From Enterococcus sp. DIV0212c (GTDB lineage Bacteria; Bacillota; Bacilli; Lactobacillales; Enterococcaceae): 26,721 nt of DNA. The notes beneath the pieces are model-generated. The model worked only from the letters and a program-made list of their open reading frames with translations. It had not been told where the DNA came from and made no database searches. Position 1 is the first letter of the stretch. Every line of letters begins with the position of its first letter. The stretch spans positions 1 to 26,721 of the forward strand of contig NZ_JAFREN010000036.1 of assembly GCF_017377505.1 (NCBI RefSeq), read 5' to 3'. Positions 1 to 9,323 of the stretch are shown here, piece by piece. A program made the position numbers and the translations under genes.

Positions 1-77
1 GATTTGCCATAATTTTTTTATCAATCAACCTTCAGTCAATCGCTTAGAAGTAGTCAAACAAAATATTTGATTATCGA

Positions 78-1013
78 TCACGCACCATTCTCTCTCAATT
101 TATCAGCAAATTCATTGATTTTACGAATCCGATGATTAATGCCTGATTTTGAAATGGCGCCAGAGGGAATCATCTCGCCTAATTCCTTTAAACTAACTTC
201 TGGGTACTCTAAACGTAATTCTGCAATTTCCTGCAATTTCCCTGGCAATGCGCTTAAGCCAACGACACTTTCGATATATTGAATGTTTTCAATTTGTTTG
301 GATGCAGCATCAATCGTCTTATTGAGATTTGCCGTTTCACAGTTAACTAAACGATTCACTGAATTACGCATATCGCGAACAATTCGAACATCTTCAAATT
401 TCAGCATTGAATTAGTCGCACCGATCAGCGTCAGAAAGTCTGCGATTCGCTCTGCTCCTTTTAAATAGGAAATATACCCATTTCGTCGTTCTAATGTTCG
501 TGCATTTAGATCATAATAATTCAGCATCTGACAAATATCATCGTTATGTTCTTCATATATCGAAAAAATTTCCAAATGATATCGACTGGTTTCTGGATTA
601 TTGACAGATCCTGAAGCCATGAAAGCTCCTCTTAGGTAAGACTTCATTTTTTGCGCATTTCCCATGATTTCATCTGATACATGCGTATTGAACATCATTC
701 CATCTAAAATATCTAAATCGGCAAGTACACTTTTCGTATCTTGCTTTAAACGTACGATATATACGTTATTCTTCTTTAGTTTCATTTTTTTTCGAACTAA
801 TAATTCTGAACGAACATCGTAATGATCTTTCAAAAGAGAATAGATTCGTCTAGCAATCGCTGCATTTTCTGTTTGGACATTCAATACAAACTGTTGATTC
901 ACTATACTTAACGACCCATTCATTCGAATCAAAGCAGCCAATTCCGCTCTAGCATGTTCTCGATGAACTTCTAAAGTCGTCAGCTCTTTTTTCACATCCG
1001 CTGCAAAAGACAA
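78..1013 (-). CDS. whiA: WhiA, DNA-binding protein with LAGLIDADG-like and HTH domains
   Basis: WhiA-family protein of 311 residues, the usual length. The N-terminal two thirds fit the degenerate LAGLIDADG homing-endonuclease fold of the family ([14 protein letters not shown] at about 127-140, then the [13 protein letters not shown] region). The C-terminus carries the helix-turn-helix (LKELGEMI, then [17 protein letters not shown]). In actinomycetes WhiA is a sporulation regulator; in Firmicutes it is nucleoid-associated and affects division and chromosome segregation. It is the last gene of rapZ-yvcK-whiA, 29 bases after yvcK. The start is TTG: AGGAGG lies 7 bases upstream and no ATG fits better. 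The family is certain; the regulatory role in this organism is inferred. Confidence 0.96.
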   Translation of the reverse strand: MSFAADVKKELTTLEVHREHARAELAALIRMNGSLSIVNQQFVLNVQTENAAIARRIYSLLKDHYDVRSELLVRKKMKLKKNNVYIVRLKQDTKSVLADLDILDGMMFNTHVSDEIMGNAQKMKSYLRGAFMASGSVNNPETSRYHLEIFSIYEEHNDDICQMLNYYDLNARTLERRNGYISYLKGAERIADFLTLIGATNSMLKFEDVRIVRDMRNSVNRLVNCETANLNKTIDAASKQIENIQYIESVVGLSALPGKLQEIAELRLEYPEVSLKELGEMIPSGAISKSGINHRIRKINEFADKLRENGA

Positions 1014-1042
1014 TTCTAGTCCTCCTCTCTTATTTTTTGCTG

Positions 1043-2041
1043 TTAATACCTTGCGCCAAATACAATGCGGAATAGTTCATCTACAACTTTATCGCCATCA
1101 TGGAAAACCCCGCCATCACGTAATTTTAAAAAGTCGGTGGAAATCACACGACAGCCTTCATCTCGTAACGTTTTAAAATCATGCTCTACTTGGACCAAAT
1201 ACTCATCATAGACTTCTGGATCCATATAGCCATCTGGTACTTTTTCCGTATTTACTAAAACAGTATCCACAAACTTACTTTGCAAATGCTCATGCAGTAC
1301 ACACACATGATCTGCATCTGTAAAATGTTCTGTTTCACCTTTTTGCGTCATGATATTACAGATATAAACAACTTCACCTTCGGCATTGATGATTGCATCC
1401 CCAATTTCACTAATGACTAAGTTAGGTAAAATACTGGTAAACATACTACCAGGGCCCAAAACAATCATATCAGCTTCTTCAATTGCTTTGACTACTTTTC
1501 TAGCAGCTTTAGGCTGTTCATTGTCATTTGTGTTCGTCACAAACACATGGTCGATCGTTTTTCGGTCAACAGCGATACTAGATTCACCAACTGCAATTGT
1601 GCCGTCTTTGAATACAGCATGAAGTGTCAAAGGTCGTTCAGATGAAGGATAAATATGTCCATCCACATGCATCATTTTTGAGAGCAGCTGAATAGCTTCG
1701 TAAGTGCTGCCGCGCATTTCTGATACTGCTGCTATGATTAAATTGCCAATTGCATGATTGGCAAAATACTTGTCTGATTTGTTAAAACGATATTGAAAAA
1801 TATCTTCATATAACTGAGGCATATCTGATAGTGCAACTAATACATTTCGTAAATCTCCCGGCGGTGTCATATTCATTGATTCTCGGATTTCACCGCTGCT
1901 TCCTCCATCATCTGCTACAGTCACAACTGCAGTGATATCAGCACTTTGGTTACGCAGACTTTTCAAGATGACCGGCAAACCAGTACCTCCGCCAACTACA
2001 ACGATTTTAGGTTTTCTAATGCGGTATGTTTTCATTTTCAT
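1043..2041 (-). CDS. yvcK: YvcK/GlmR family gluconeogenesis factor
   Basis: Protein of 332 residues with the CofD-like Rossmann core: VVGGGTGLP near residue 15, VADDGGSSG near 42, PPGDLRNVL near 60 and [12 protein letters not shown] in the C-terminal half. In Bacillus and Listeria this cytoplasmic protein binds UDP-sugars, steers carbon to cell-wall precursors through GlmS, and is needed on gluconeogenic carbon sources. Its ATG overlaps the rapZ stop by four bases (ATGA), so translation is probably coupled. A second ATG two codons in (at 2035) is possible. It shares the rapZ promoter. Confidence 0.96.
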   Translation of the reverse strand: MKMKTYRIRKPKIVVVGGGTGLPVILKSLRNQSADITAVVTVADDGGSSGEIRESMNMTPPGDLRNVLVALSDMPQLYEDIFQYRFNKSDKYFANHAIGNLIIAAVSEMRGSTYEAIQLLSKMMHVDGHIYPSSERPLTLHAVFKDGTIAVGESSIAVDRKTIDHVFVTNTNDNEQPKAARKVVKAIEEADMIVLGPGSMFTSILPNLVISEIGDAIINAEGEVVYICNIMTQKGETEHFTDADHVCVLHEHLQSKFVDTVLVNTEKVPDGYMDPEVYDEYLVQVEHDFKTLRDEGCRVISTDFLKLRDGGVFHDGDKVVDELFRIVFGARY

Positions 2042-2922
2042 GAACGATTCACCGTCTCTTTCCGTTTACCTTTATCGCGGTGAGTAATATTGACATGGTA
2101 TTCTTTACCTAGCTCTTCACCTAGACGTTCTGTCAACGCAACTGATCGATGTTGTCCACCAGTACAACCGATTGCAATCGTAACGCTTGATTTTCCTTCT
2201 TTTTCATAACCAGGCAATACATTTTTCAGCAAATCACTAAAACGAGTATAGAAACTTTCTGTTTCTGGGAAACTCATTACATAATCGTACACAGAAGAAT
2301 CTTGTCCTGTCAGTGGTCGTAGCTCTGGAATATAATGCGGATTTGGTAAAAAGCGAACATCCATAACAATATCTGCATCGATCGGCAAGCCATATTTGAA
2401 ACCGAAAGAAATCAATTCAACACGAAATTCATGGGTATCTCTGGATTTAAATTCTCCATTGATTCTTTCCCTTAATTGTCTAGGTGATAAATCAGTTGTA
2501 TCTATAACAACTTGGGCATCCCCTCTGATTTCTTCAAGGATTGCTCGTTCTTTTCTGATTCCTTCTGTGACTAAACCGTCCATTGCTAATGGATGGGCAC
2601 GTCGCGTTTCTTTATAACGTGACACCAATTCTTCATCCGTTGCATCTAAAAACATAATCGTTGTATCAATTAAATTCGTATTTTCAAGTTCAACTAACAT
2701 ATCCTGAATTTCTCTAAAGAAATTTCGTGAACGTAAATCGATAACCAACGCAATTTTTGTTACTTTTCCTGACTCTTTAATCAATTCCCAAAACTTAGGA
2801 ATCAAACTTGGAGGCATATTATCAATACAAAAATACCCCATATCTTCAAAACTTTGGATTGCTACAGTTTTTCCTGCTCCGCTCATTCCAGTAATTATCA
2901 CTAATTGTAAATTGTCAGCCAT
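2038..2922 (-). CDS. rapZ: RapZ/YvcJ, P-loop nucleotide-binding protein
   Basis: RapZ family protein of 294 residues. The Walker A motif GMSGAGKT is at about 12-19, and the C-terminal signature CTGGQHRSV is near 253-261. In E. coli RapZ is an RNA-binding adaptor controlling GlmS; the Firmicute homologue YvcJ hydrolyses GTP and lies next to yvcK and whiA, as here, linking the operon to cell-envelope precursor supply. The ATG has an AAGGAG about 10 bases upstream. It is the first gene of the operon, behind an extended -10 promoter at 2955-2963. A role in amino-sugar control here is inferred from homologues. Confidence 0.95.
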   Translation of the reverse strand: MADNLQLVIITGMSGAGKTVAIQSFEDMGYFCIDNMPPSLIPKFWELIKESGKVTKIALVIDLRSRNFFREIQDMLVELENTNLIDTTIMFLDATDEELVSRYKETRRAHPLAMDGLVTEGIRKERAILEEIRGDAQVVIDTTDLSPRQLRERINGEFKSRDTHEFRVELISFGFKYGLPIDADIVMDVRFLPNPHYIPELRPLTGQDSSVYDYVMSFPETESFYTRFSDLLKNVLPGYEKEGKSSVTIAIGCTGGQHRSVALTERLGEELGKEYHVNITHRDKGKRKETVNRS

Positions 2923-2954
2923 ATTTTTGACGCTCCTTTGGAAACATTTTATTA

Positions 2955-2963
2955 ATTATAACA
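2955..2963 (-). promoter_or_regulatory. extended -10 promoter of rapZ-yvcK-whiA
   Basis: On the minus strand the sequence reads TGTTATAAT, a full extended -10 (TGN-TATAAT) 33 bases before the rapZ start. No good -35 lies 16-18 bases upstream, which is usual for extended -10 promoters. CCCGGG sits just upstream in an otherwise AT-rich region. Confidence 0.7.
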
Positions 2964-3289
2964 TCCCGGGTGTATCAAAGAAAGCTTTTCAAGTAATTCT
3001 ACTGTTCGATTCAAACTTTCTTAGAAATTGAAGATTTTGATTATCTTCCTAAAATTGATAACTCTACCTATTTCTGACACTCTAAAAAAAAAGAATCTTT
3101 ATTCATCCCAGTCTCAAAAGGATTTGATAAAAAAAAGAACAAGAACAAAACTTTTATTGTTTTGTTCTTGCTCTTTTATACGATAAAATCAAAGAATTTT
3201 ACTTTATTTATTTTTATCATATTATATATATTGTGCTATAATTTATTTTGCTTAAACATAAAATAAATCAATCTTGGTACTTCCACGCA
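2964..3289. other. gap between rapZ and the 68-residue gene
   Basis: No gene is seen here. The right part holds the terminator at 3133-3177 and an AT-rich tail after the small gene. A plus-strand extended -10 (TGC-TATAAT, 3237-3242) has no convincing -35 and no plus-strand gene after it. The left part (2964-3132) is AT-rich with no other clear structure. Confidence 0.6.
3133..3177 (-). terminator. Rho-independent terminator after the 68-residue gene
   Basis: The arms GAACAAGAACAAAAC and GTTTTGTTCTTGCTC form a long stem with one wobble around a 7-base loop. The arms are flanked by A runs on one side and T runs on the other, so it could work in both directions. It lies about 115 bases after the stop of the small minus-strand gene and isolates the rapZ operon. 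Confidence 0.8.
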
Positions 3290-3496
3290 CTATGCATCTT
3301 CAATCACGTTAAAATAATCTAAATTTAAAATAGGATCATCACTGTTAATGATCGGACGATCAGCAGGGTGACATTTAACGACTCTGACTTGTAGATCATC
3401 TTCTTTTTTGGAGATGGCCTCTCCTACAAAAAACCAAGAAAAATTTGATCCATGACAAACATAATGAGCGCCAATTTTAACTTCTCTCTTTTCCAA
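3290..3496 (-). CDS. hypothetical 68-residue protein
   Basis: The family is not recognised. The product is soluble and mixed in charge, with no membrane segment or signal peptide. It has paired aromatics (SWFF), two cysteines (YVCHG, VKCHP) and an acidic C-terminus. The Cys-His pairs CH at two places could bind metal, but that is speculation. The start is probably TTG, with AAGGA about 10 bases upstream; no in-frame ATG is available. It is a single gene, followed by a terminator and preceded by an AT-rich region with a possible -10 (TATACT). Protein-like composition and its own terminator argue that it is real. Confidence 0.6.
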   Translation of the reverse strand: MEKREVKIGAHYVCHGSNFSWFFVGEAISKKEDDLQVRVVKCHPADRPIINSDDPILNLDYFNVIEDA

Positions 3497-3919
3497 GAAA
3501 TAATCATCCTTCCATTCTTTTTTTCGTAAGTATAGAATATCATGATTTCATAAGAATAATCATTCAACTTACGTATATATATTTTCTTTTTTTGACTATT
3601 TTTAGATTAAACTAATTAAAAAACATAAGTTTTCTTTATTTCTATTATTTTTTTCTCATTTTAATCTCAAAAATAATTCAATTTGAGTTTTTCACAAAAA
3701 AAAGTACAACCTTCAGTAATTGAAGGTTGTACTTTTTCTTTTTTGAACGGAATATTTATAGGAAGAAAGATATATACCAATTAAGTTGAACAATATATCT
3801 ATCTGATAGTGATTTTACTTTACTGGTTTAGAGAAATCAATACTAATATATAATTTTGTTTTAAACTTCAAACTTTCTTTAAAAACAATGATTATACTTT
3901 CAAAATGGAGTATACCAAT
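3497..3919. other. AT-rich intergenic region between the small gene and uvrA
   Basis: No gene is seen. It contains the strong hairpin at 3701-3735 that ends the uvrBA transcript. The rest is very AT-rich. The motif TATACCAATT occurs twice (near 3773 and 3911), without recognised meaning. Confidence 0.5.
3701..3735 (-). terminator. Rho-independent terminator of uvrBA
   Basis: Perfect 15-base arms (AAAGTACAACCTTCA and its complement) enclose the loop GTAAT. An A run on the left and a T run on the right make it able to work in both directions. It lies about 185 bases after the uvrA stop, so the uvrBA message would have an unusually long 3' untranslated end. Confidence 0.88.
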
Positions 3920-6736
3920 TTATAAAACACGCTTTAAATATTTCCCAGTATAGCTTGCTTTGACTTTGGCAATTGCTTCTGGAGTTCCAGTTGCTACAAT
4001 TGTTCCCCCGCCATCTCCACCTTCTGGTCCAAGATCGATCACATGATCTGCTGATTTTATTACATCTAAGTTATGCTCGATAACCAGTACAGTATTTCCA
4101 GCTTCAACCAGTCTTTCCAATACAAGAAGCAAACGGGCAATATCATCTGTATGCAAGCCGGTTGTCGGCTCATCTAAGATATAGAAATTTTTACCGTTCG
4201 AATTTTTATGAAGTTCACTTGCTAGTTTCATCCGTTGCGCTTCTCCTCCAGATAAAGTAGTAGCAGGCTGTCCTAACGTTACATAACCTAATCCCACATC
4301 GACGATTGTTTTCAATTTACGATGGATCTTAGGGATGTGTTTAAAGAATTCCACGGCATCTTCCACTGTTAAGTCTAAAATATCAGAAATATTTTTCCCT
4401 TTATAATGAACTTCCAACGTTTCAGAATTGTAGCGTTTGCCATGACAAACTTCACATGGAACATAAACATCTGGTAAAAAGTGCATTTCGATCTTAATGA
4501 TTCCGTCCCCACGACAAGCTTCACAACGACCGCCTTTGACATTAAAGCTAAAGCGTCCTTTTTTGTAGCCACGGACTTTGGCTTCATTGGTTTTGGCAAA
4601 TAAATCACGAATATCATCAAACACACTTGTATATGTTGCTGGATTACTTCGCGGCGTGCGTCCAATCGGGCTTTGATCAATATCGATAATTTTTTCAATA
4701 TTTTCATAACCAGTGATATTTTTATGTTTTCCTGGTTTATTAGAATTTCGGTTGATTTTTTGTGCTAGTGCTTTTTTCAATATTTGATTGACTAAGGTAC
4801 TCTTTCCTGATCCAGAAACTCCTGTCACTGCTACAAATTCTCCTAATGGAAATTCTACTGTAACATTTTTCAGATTATTTTCAGATGCACCGGTGACTTT
4901 GATTTTATCCCCATTACCTTTACGGCGTTCTGAAGGGACAGGAATCACTTTTTTTCCAGAAAGATATTGACCTGTTAAGGAATTAGGATTTTTAGCTACT
5001 TCTTCTGGTGTTCCTGAAGCAACGATTTCCCCACCTAAATGTCCAGCTCCTGGTCCTACATCGATCAGATAATCAGACGCCCACATAGTATCTTCATCAT
5101 GTTCAACAACAATCAGAGTATTTCCTAAATCACGCATTTTCTTAAGCGATTCGATCAAACGGTCATTATCCCGTTGATGCAGTCCAATCGATGGTTCGTC
5201 CAGAATATATAAGACACCAGATAAATTGGAACCAATCTGTGTTGCCAAACGAATCCGCTGAGCTTCTCCACCAGATAATGTTCCCGCTGCCCGACTAAGT
5301 GTTAAATAATCCAAACCAACATTTTTTAAAAAGTTCAAGCGATCTTCAACCTCTTTTAAAATAGGCTTGGCAATCATTTGTTCTTGTTCTGATAGTTTTA
5401 CCGTTTCAAAAAATTGTATGGCATTCTTAATCGCCAATCCAGTAACTTGACCAATATTAGTATTATCGATTTTGACTGATAAAGCTTGAGGATTTAAGCG
5501 ATAGCCTTTACAAGTATGACAAGTCAGTTCAGTCATATATAAACGCATTTGATCACGAGTAAAGTCACTATTTGTTTCGTGATAACGGCGCTTAATATTA
5601 GTCAAAACACCTTCAAATGGTACTTCCACATCACGAACTCCGCCAAAATCATTTTCATAATGGAAATGGAAAGGTTCACCATTTGACCCATTTAAAATAA
5701 TATCTTGATGTTCTTCTGGCAGTTCATTGAATGGCGTATCCATATCGATATTAAAACTATCTGCTGCTTGTTCCAGCATTTGTGGATAGTATTGTGAACT
5801 GATGGGATTCCACGGAGCAATCGCACCTTCACGTAAAGTTTTAGTAAGATCTGGAATCACTAAATCACGGTCAACTTCTAATTTGATCCCTAATCCATCA
5901 CAATCAGGACACGCACCAAATGGAGCATTGAAAGAAAACAATCTAGGCTCTAACTCGCCAACTGTAAAACCACAATACGGACAAGCATAGTGCTCACTAA
6001 AAAGCATTTCTTCCCCATCAATCACATCTACTAAAGCATACCCATCAGCTAAACGTAAGGCTGCTTCAAATGAATCAAATAAACGAGAACGAATCCCATC
6101 TTTGACAACGATTCGGTCAATTACGATTGCAATATCATGTTTTTTATTTTTCTCTAATTCAGGTGCTTCACTAACATCGTAGGTTTCACCATCAACACGC
6201 ATCCGAACATAACCTTCGCGTTGAATCATTTCAAAAACTTTTTTATGTTGTCCTTTTTTCTTAACAATTACAGGCGCTAACACTTGAAGTTTAGTCTTTT
6301 CTGGTAGTTCCAGCACTTTGTCTACCATTTGCTCAACCGATTGACTGGTAATTTCAGTTCCATCATTAGGACAAATTGGGTGCCCGACACGAGCAAACAA
6401 TAGTCTTAAATAATCATTGATTTCTGTTACTGTCCCAACTGTTGATCGAGGGTTTTTACTTGTTGTTTTTTGATCGATAGAAATCGCTGGGCTTAGTCCA
6501 TCAATACTATCTACATCTGGTTTATCCATCTGTCCTAAAAATTGTCGCGCATACGCTGACAGACTTTCTACATAGCGACGTTGACCTTCAGCGTACAATG
6601 TATCAAAGGCTAATGAACTTTTACCAGAACCCGACAATCCTGTAACTACAACCATTTTATCACGAGGAATTGTTACATCTATATCTTTTAAATTATGTGC
6701 GCGTGCGCCATGAATGACGATTTTATCATTTGCCAT
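3920..6736 (-). CDS. uvrA: UvrA, excinuclease ABC subunit A
   Basis: DNA damage-recognition ATPase of nucleotide excision repair; a UvrA dimer loads UvrB at lesions. The 938 residues match the family length. It has two ABC modules: Walker A GLSGSGKS at 33-40 and GVSGSGKST near 640, each with an LSGGEAQR signature. Zinc fingers are visible as CPYC/CPDC near 253-278 and CEAC/CEVC near 740-770. The start is the ATG at 6736 ([10 protein letters not shown]) because AAGGAG lies just upstream; a reading frame open to 6799 gives a 21-residue extension foreign to the family. It follows uvrB after a 160-base structured spacer. Confidence 0.98.
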   Translation of the reverse strand: MANDKIVIHGARAHNLKDIDVTIPRDKMVVVTGLSGSGKSSLAFDTLYAEGQRRYVESLSAYARQFLGQMDKPDVDSIDGLSPAISIDQKTTSKNPRSTVGTVTEINDYLRLLFARVGHPICPNDGTEITSQSVEQMVDKVLELPEKTKLQVLAPVIVKKKGQHKKVFEMIQREGYVRMRVDGETYDVSEAPELEKNKKHDIAIVIDRIVVKDGIRSRLFDSFEAALRLADGYALVDVIDGEEMLFSEHYACPYCGFTVGELEPRLFSFNAPFGACPDCDGLGIKLEVDRDLVIPDLTKTLREGAIAPWNPISSQYYPQMLEQAADSFNIDMDTPFNELPEEHQDIILNGSNGEPFHFHYENDFGGVRDVEVPFEGVLTNIKRRYHETNSDFTRDQMRLYMTELTCHTCKGYRLNPQALSVKIDNTNIGQVTGLAIKNAIQFFETVKLSEQEQMIAKPILKEVEDRLNFLKNVGLDYLTLSRAAGTLSGGEAQRIRLATQIGSNLSGVLYILDEPSIGLHQRDNDRLIESLKKMRDLGNTLIVVEHDEDTMWASDYLIDVGPGAGHLGGEIVASGTPEEVAKNPNSLTGQYLSGKKVIPVPSERRKGNGDKIKVTGASENNLKNVTVEFPLGEFVAVTGVSGSGKSTLVNQILKKALAQKINRNSNKPGKHKNITGYENIEKIIDIDQSPIGRTPRSNPATYTSVFDDIRDLFAKTNEAKVRGYKKGRFSFNVKGGRCEACRGDGIIKIEMHFLPDVYVPCEVCHGKRYNSETLEVHYKGKNISDILDLTVEDAVEFFKHIPKIHRKLKTIVDVGLGYVTLGQPATTLSGGEAQRMKLASELHKNSNGKNFYILDEPTTGLHTDDIARLLLVLERLVEAGNTVLVIEHNLDVIKSADHVIDLGPEGGDGGGTIVATGTPEAIAKVKASYTGKYLKRVL

Positions 6737-6896
6737 TACTTCTCTCCTTTGCTGTGAAATACAGCGAGTATTCTTATGAGCTGATGTTGAACAGTACAAG
6801 GTGACCGTAGGGAACGTTGATCCTTGATTTTGTCGGTCCGACCTTCATTTCTTAGTGCTTTCGTACTTAGAAATTGTTGAGATAGTAGCTCCTTCG
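6737..6896 (-). other. structured spacer between uvrB and uvrA
   Basis: 160 bases inside the uvrBA operon with several inverted repeats on the minus strand. ATTTCTAAGT and ACTAAGAAAT form an arm pair with one mismatch. GGTCGGACCGAC is self-complementary. CAAGG pairs with CCTTG, and GACCG with a later CGGTC. A small hairpin, GCTGT-ATTTC-ACAGC, stands directly before the uvrA ribosome binding site. It resembles no leader family I can name and does not match the elements at 16663-19504. Confidence 0.5.
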
Positions 6897-8891
6897 TTAC
6901 TCTCCTGCTTTTAATTCCAGAATTGTATCACGTAGAGTTGCTGCAGTTTCAAAGTCTAGTGCTTTAGCAGCATCTCGCATTTCTTTTTCTAATTTCATCA
7001 ATAAATCTGCTTTTTCTTGACGAGTCAATTCATGGTAAGACTTATCAATCTTGAACGGTTCACCTTTTTCATTTGTCTTAGAAATAGAAATCAATTCACG
7101 GATTTCTTTAATGATCGTTTTTGGTGTAATCCCGTGTTCTTCATTATATTTTTCTTGGATGGAACGACGGCGAGCTGTTTCGTCGATCGCTTTTTGCATC
7201 GAATCCGTCATTTTATCCGCGTACATAATGACTCTTCCATCTGAGTTACGGGCAGCACGCCCAATCGTTTGAATCAGTGAGCGCTCACTTCTTAAGAAGC
7301 CTTCTTTATCAGCATCCAATATTGCAATCAGTGAAACTTCTGGTACATCCAACCCTTCACGAAGTAAGTTGATACCGATCAGTACATCAAATTCACCTAA
7401 ACGTAAATCACGGATGATTTCCGTTCGTTCTAACGTTTTGATATCACTATGAAGATACTTCACTTTGATCCCTAATTCTTTCAGGTAATCGGTTAAATCT
7501 TCAGACATTTTTTTCGTTAACGTAGTGATGAATACACGTTGATCTTTTTCCACTCGCTCATGGATCTCACCAACTAAATCATCGATTTGTCCCATGATTG
7601 GACGTACTTCGATCAATGGATCTAAGAGTCCAGTCGGTCGAATAATTTGAGGAATCACTGTATCTGTTTGTTCATATTCGTATGGTCCAGGTGTTGCCGA
7701 TACATAGACCACTTGATGAACGTGTTTTTCAAATTCTTCTAAACGCAACGGTCGGTTATCCAACGCACTTGGCAAACGGAATCCATAATCTACTAACATT
7801 TGTTTTCTGGCACGGTCACCGTTATACATTCCTCGAACTTGAGGCATTGTTACGTGAGATTCGTCAATCACTAACAAGAAATCATCTGGAAAGAAATCAA
7901 TCAGCGTATATGGCGGTTCTCCTTCTGAGCGGCCATCCATATGACGGGAATAATTCTCAATGCCGGACGTATAGCCCATTTCTCGCATCATTTCGATATC
8001 ATAATTGGTCCGTTGCTCTAAACGCTGAGCTTCCAGTAATTTATTTTCACTACGCAACACTTTTAAACGAGCATCTAATTCTTCTTGAATTTGTGAAATC
8101 GCATGTTCCATATGTTCATCATTGGTCACAAAGTGAGTTGCAGGGAAAATCGCTACATGTTCTGTTTCACCAATAATTTCACCTGTTAAAGCATCGACTT
8201 CTCTGATCCGTTCAATTTCATCACCAAAGAATTCAACTCTTAACGCATGTTCATCACGTGATGCCGGAAAGATTTCTACTACATCTCCTCGAACACGAAA
8301 ACGTCCCCGTTGAAAATCAATGTCATTTCGCTCAAACTGAATATTGACTAAACTTGTTAATAGTTGGTTGCGTTCCATCTCCATGCCTACACGAATAGAG
8401 ACAACCTGTTCACTATATTCTTTAGGATCTCCTAAACCAAATATACACGAAACAGAAGCAACTACGATCACGTCATTTCGTTCTAATAATGAGCTAGTCG
8501 CTGAATGTCGTAATTTATCGATCTCATCATTAATACTGGCATCTTTTTCTATATATGTATCACTAGAAGGAACATAAGCTTCTGGTTGATAATAATCATA
8601 GTAACTAACAAAATACTCGACCGCGTTATTAGGAAAGAATTCTTTAAACTCTCCATAAAGCTGTCCAGCTAATGTCTTATTATGAGCAATGACCAATGTC
8701 GGTTTGTTAACTTCTGTTATGACATTGGAAATCGTAAACGTCTTACCCGTTCCTGTGGCACCTAGCAAGATTTGTGCTTTTTCTCCGCCTTCGACACCTT
8801 CAACTAGCTTTTTGATTGCTTCGGGCTGATCTCCATCTGGCTCGTATTTTGATACTAAGTCAAATGTATTGGAGGTCTCTCTTTCTATCAT
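6897..8891 (-). CDS. uvrB: UvrB, excinuclease ABC subunit B
   Basis: Helicase-like damage verifier of excision repair; it is loaded by UvrA and then recruits UvrC. The 664 residues match the family length. The Walker A motif GATGTGKT is at 44-51. The beta-hairpin region ([12 protein letters not shown]) is near 95-106, DESH lies in the middle, and helicase motif VI is the RAAR region (TIGRAARN). A C-terminal UVR domain ([18 protein letters not shown]) is present for contact with UvrA and UvrC. The ATG is preceded by GGGGAGG. It is first in the uvrBA operon, with a LexA-type box over its promoter. Confidence 0.98.
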   Translation of the reverse strand: MIERETSNTFDLVSKYEPDGDQPEAIKKLVEGVEGGEKAQILLGATGTGKTFTISNVITEVNKPTLVIAHNKTLAGQLYGEFKEFFPNNAVEYFVSYYDYYQPEAYVPSSDTYIEKDASINDEIDKLRHSATSSLLERNDVIVVASVSCIFGLGDPKEYSEQVVSIRVGMEMERNQLLTSLVNIQFERNDIDFQRGRFRVRGDVVEIFPASRDEHALRVEFFGDEIERIREVDALTGEIIGETEHVAIFPATHFVTNDEHMEHAISQIQEELDARLKVLRSENKLLEAQRLEQRTNYDIEMMREMGYTSGIENYSRHMDGRSEGEPPYTLIDFFPDDFLLVIDESHVTMPQVRGMYNGDRARKQMLVDYGFRLPSALDNRPLRLEEFEKHVHQVVYVSATPGPYEYEQTDTVIPQIIRPTGLLDPLIEVRPIMGQIDDLVGEIHERVEKDQRVFITTLTKKMSEDLTDYLKELGIKVKYLHSDIKTLERTEIIRDLRLGEFDVLIGINLLREGLDVPEVSLIAILDADKEGFLRSERSLIQTIGRAARNSDGRVIMYADKMTDSMQKAIDETARRRSIQEKYNEEHGITPKTIIKEIRELISISKTNEKGEPFKIDKSYHELTRQEKADLLMKLEKEMRDAAKALDFETAATLRDTILELKAGE

Positions 8892-9041
8892 TTAACATCC
8901 TCCCCTTACTTTATTTAGTTATTGATCTCAATTCAATAAAAAGAGGCAAGCATCACTGTTAGATCAACTTATCCAAACTATACTTATCCACTCTTTTTAG
9001 TAAGAAACTTTCTCTTTCAATCAAAAAAATATCCTGTAATT

Positions 9042-9070
9042 ATTTTACCATACCGAACATATTTTCGCTA
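9042..9070 (-). promoter_or_regulatory. uvrBA promoter with LexA (SOS) box at 9054-9067
   Basis: On the minus strand CGAAAATATGTTCG differs at one base from CGAAC-N4-GTTCG, the Gram-positive LexA/DinR box. It lies between a weak -35 (TAGCGA, 9065-9070) and a -10 (TAAAAT with an upstream TG, 9042-9047) spaced by 17 bases. LexA bound there would block the polymerase. SOS control of uvrBA is known in Firmicutes; the promoter assignment is inferred. Confidence 0.75.
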
Positions 9071-9083
9071 GTTTTAGAATGCT

Positions 9084-9097
9084 TTGCGTATACGCAA
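9084..9097. promoter_or_regulatory. 14-base perfect palindrome TTGCGTATACGCAA
   Basis: This perfect dyad stands in the divergent uvrB/glnP region, just upstream of the uvrB -35 and about 170 bases before the glnP -35. It looks like an operator, but I cannot name the protein. It does not match LexA, GlnR or CcpA patterns. Confidence 0.45.
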
Positions 9098-9198
9098 TTT
9101 CAGCTAATTTACATTTTATTTAATCTTTTAGATAGGACAAAGAATAAAGGAAAACAATTATTCGTGTTAAAATCATAAAAACTTTTTTACCCACGTTA

Positions 9199-9215
9199 TG
9201 TCACTTTTCATAACA
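9199..9215 (+). promoter_or_regulatory. GlnR/TnrA-type box upstream of glnPQ
   Basis: TGTCA-N7-TAACA fits the GlnR/TnrA core TGTNA-N7-TNACA exactly and has a T-rich centre. The box is within a larger dyad (TTATG/CATAA). Repression of glnPQ by GlnR when glutamine is plentiful is known in streptococci and lactococci. Here the box is about 50 bases upstream of the best -35, so it may act from a distance or serve a promoter I missed. Confidence 0.65.
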
Positions 9216-9263
9216 TAAGATGTTAGGAAATGAGTTTTTTTTGACTTTCTCATTGTGAATGAC

Positions 9264-9293
9264 TTGTGCTTTTGCCTTTTCTTACTATATAAT
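9264..9293 (+). promoter_or_regulatory. probable glnPQ promoter
   Basis: The -10 is TATAAT at 9288-9293; the -35 is TTGTGC at 9264-9269, with an 18-base spacer. Transcription would start near 9300, giving a short leader before the ATG at 9324 (AGGAGG upstream). Confidence 0.55.
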
Positions 9294-9323
9294 TATCCAA
9301 TATGCAAATATAGGAGGTATTTT

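Noticed and set aside
3231..3242. plus-strand promoter (TGC-TATAAT) making an antisense RNA to the small gene
   Set aside because: There is no -35 and the surroundings are so AT-rich that such a match is expected by chance.
6737..6799. 21-residue N-terminal extension of UvrA
   Set aside because: UvrA proteins start at the conserved MxxDKIxIxGAR region, and a good ribosome binding site precedes the ATG at 6736.
7682..8176. 164-codon plus-strand frame opposite uvrB
   Set aside because: It lies fully inside uvrB on the other strand, has no ribosome binding site and has a composition typical of an antisense shadow.
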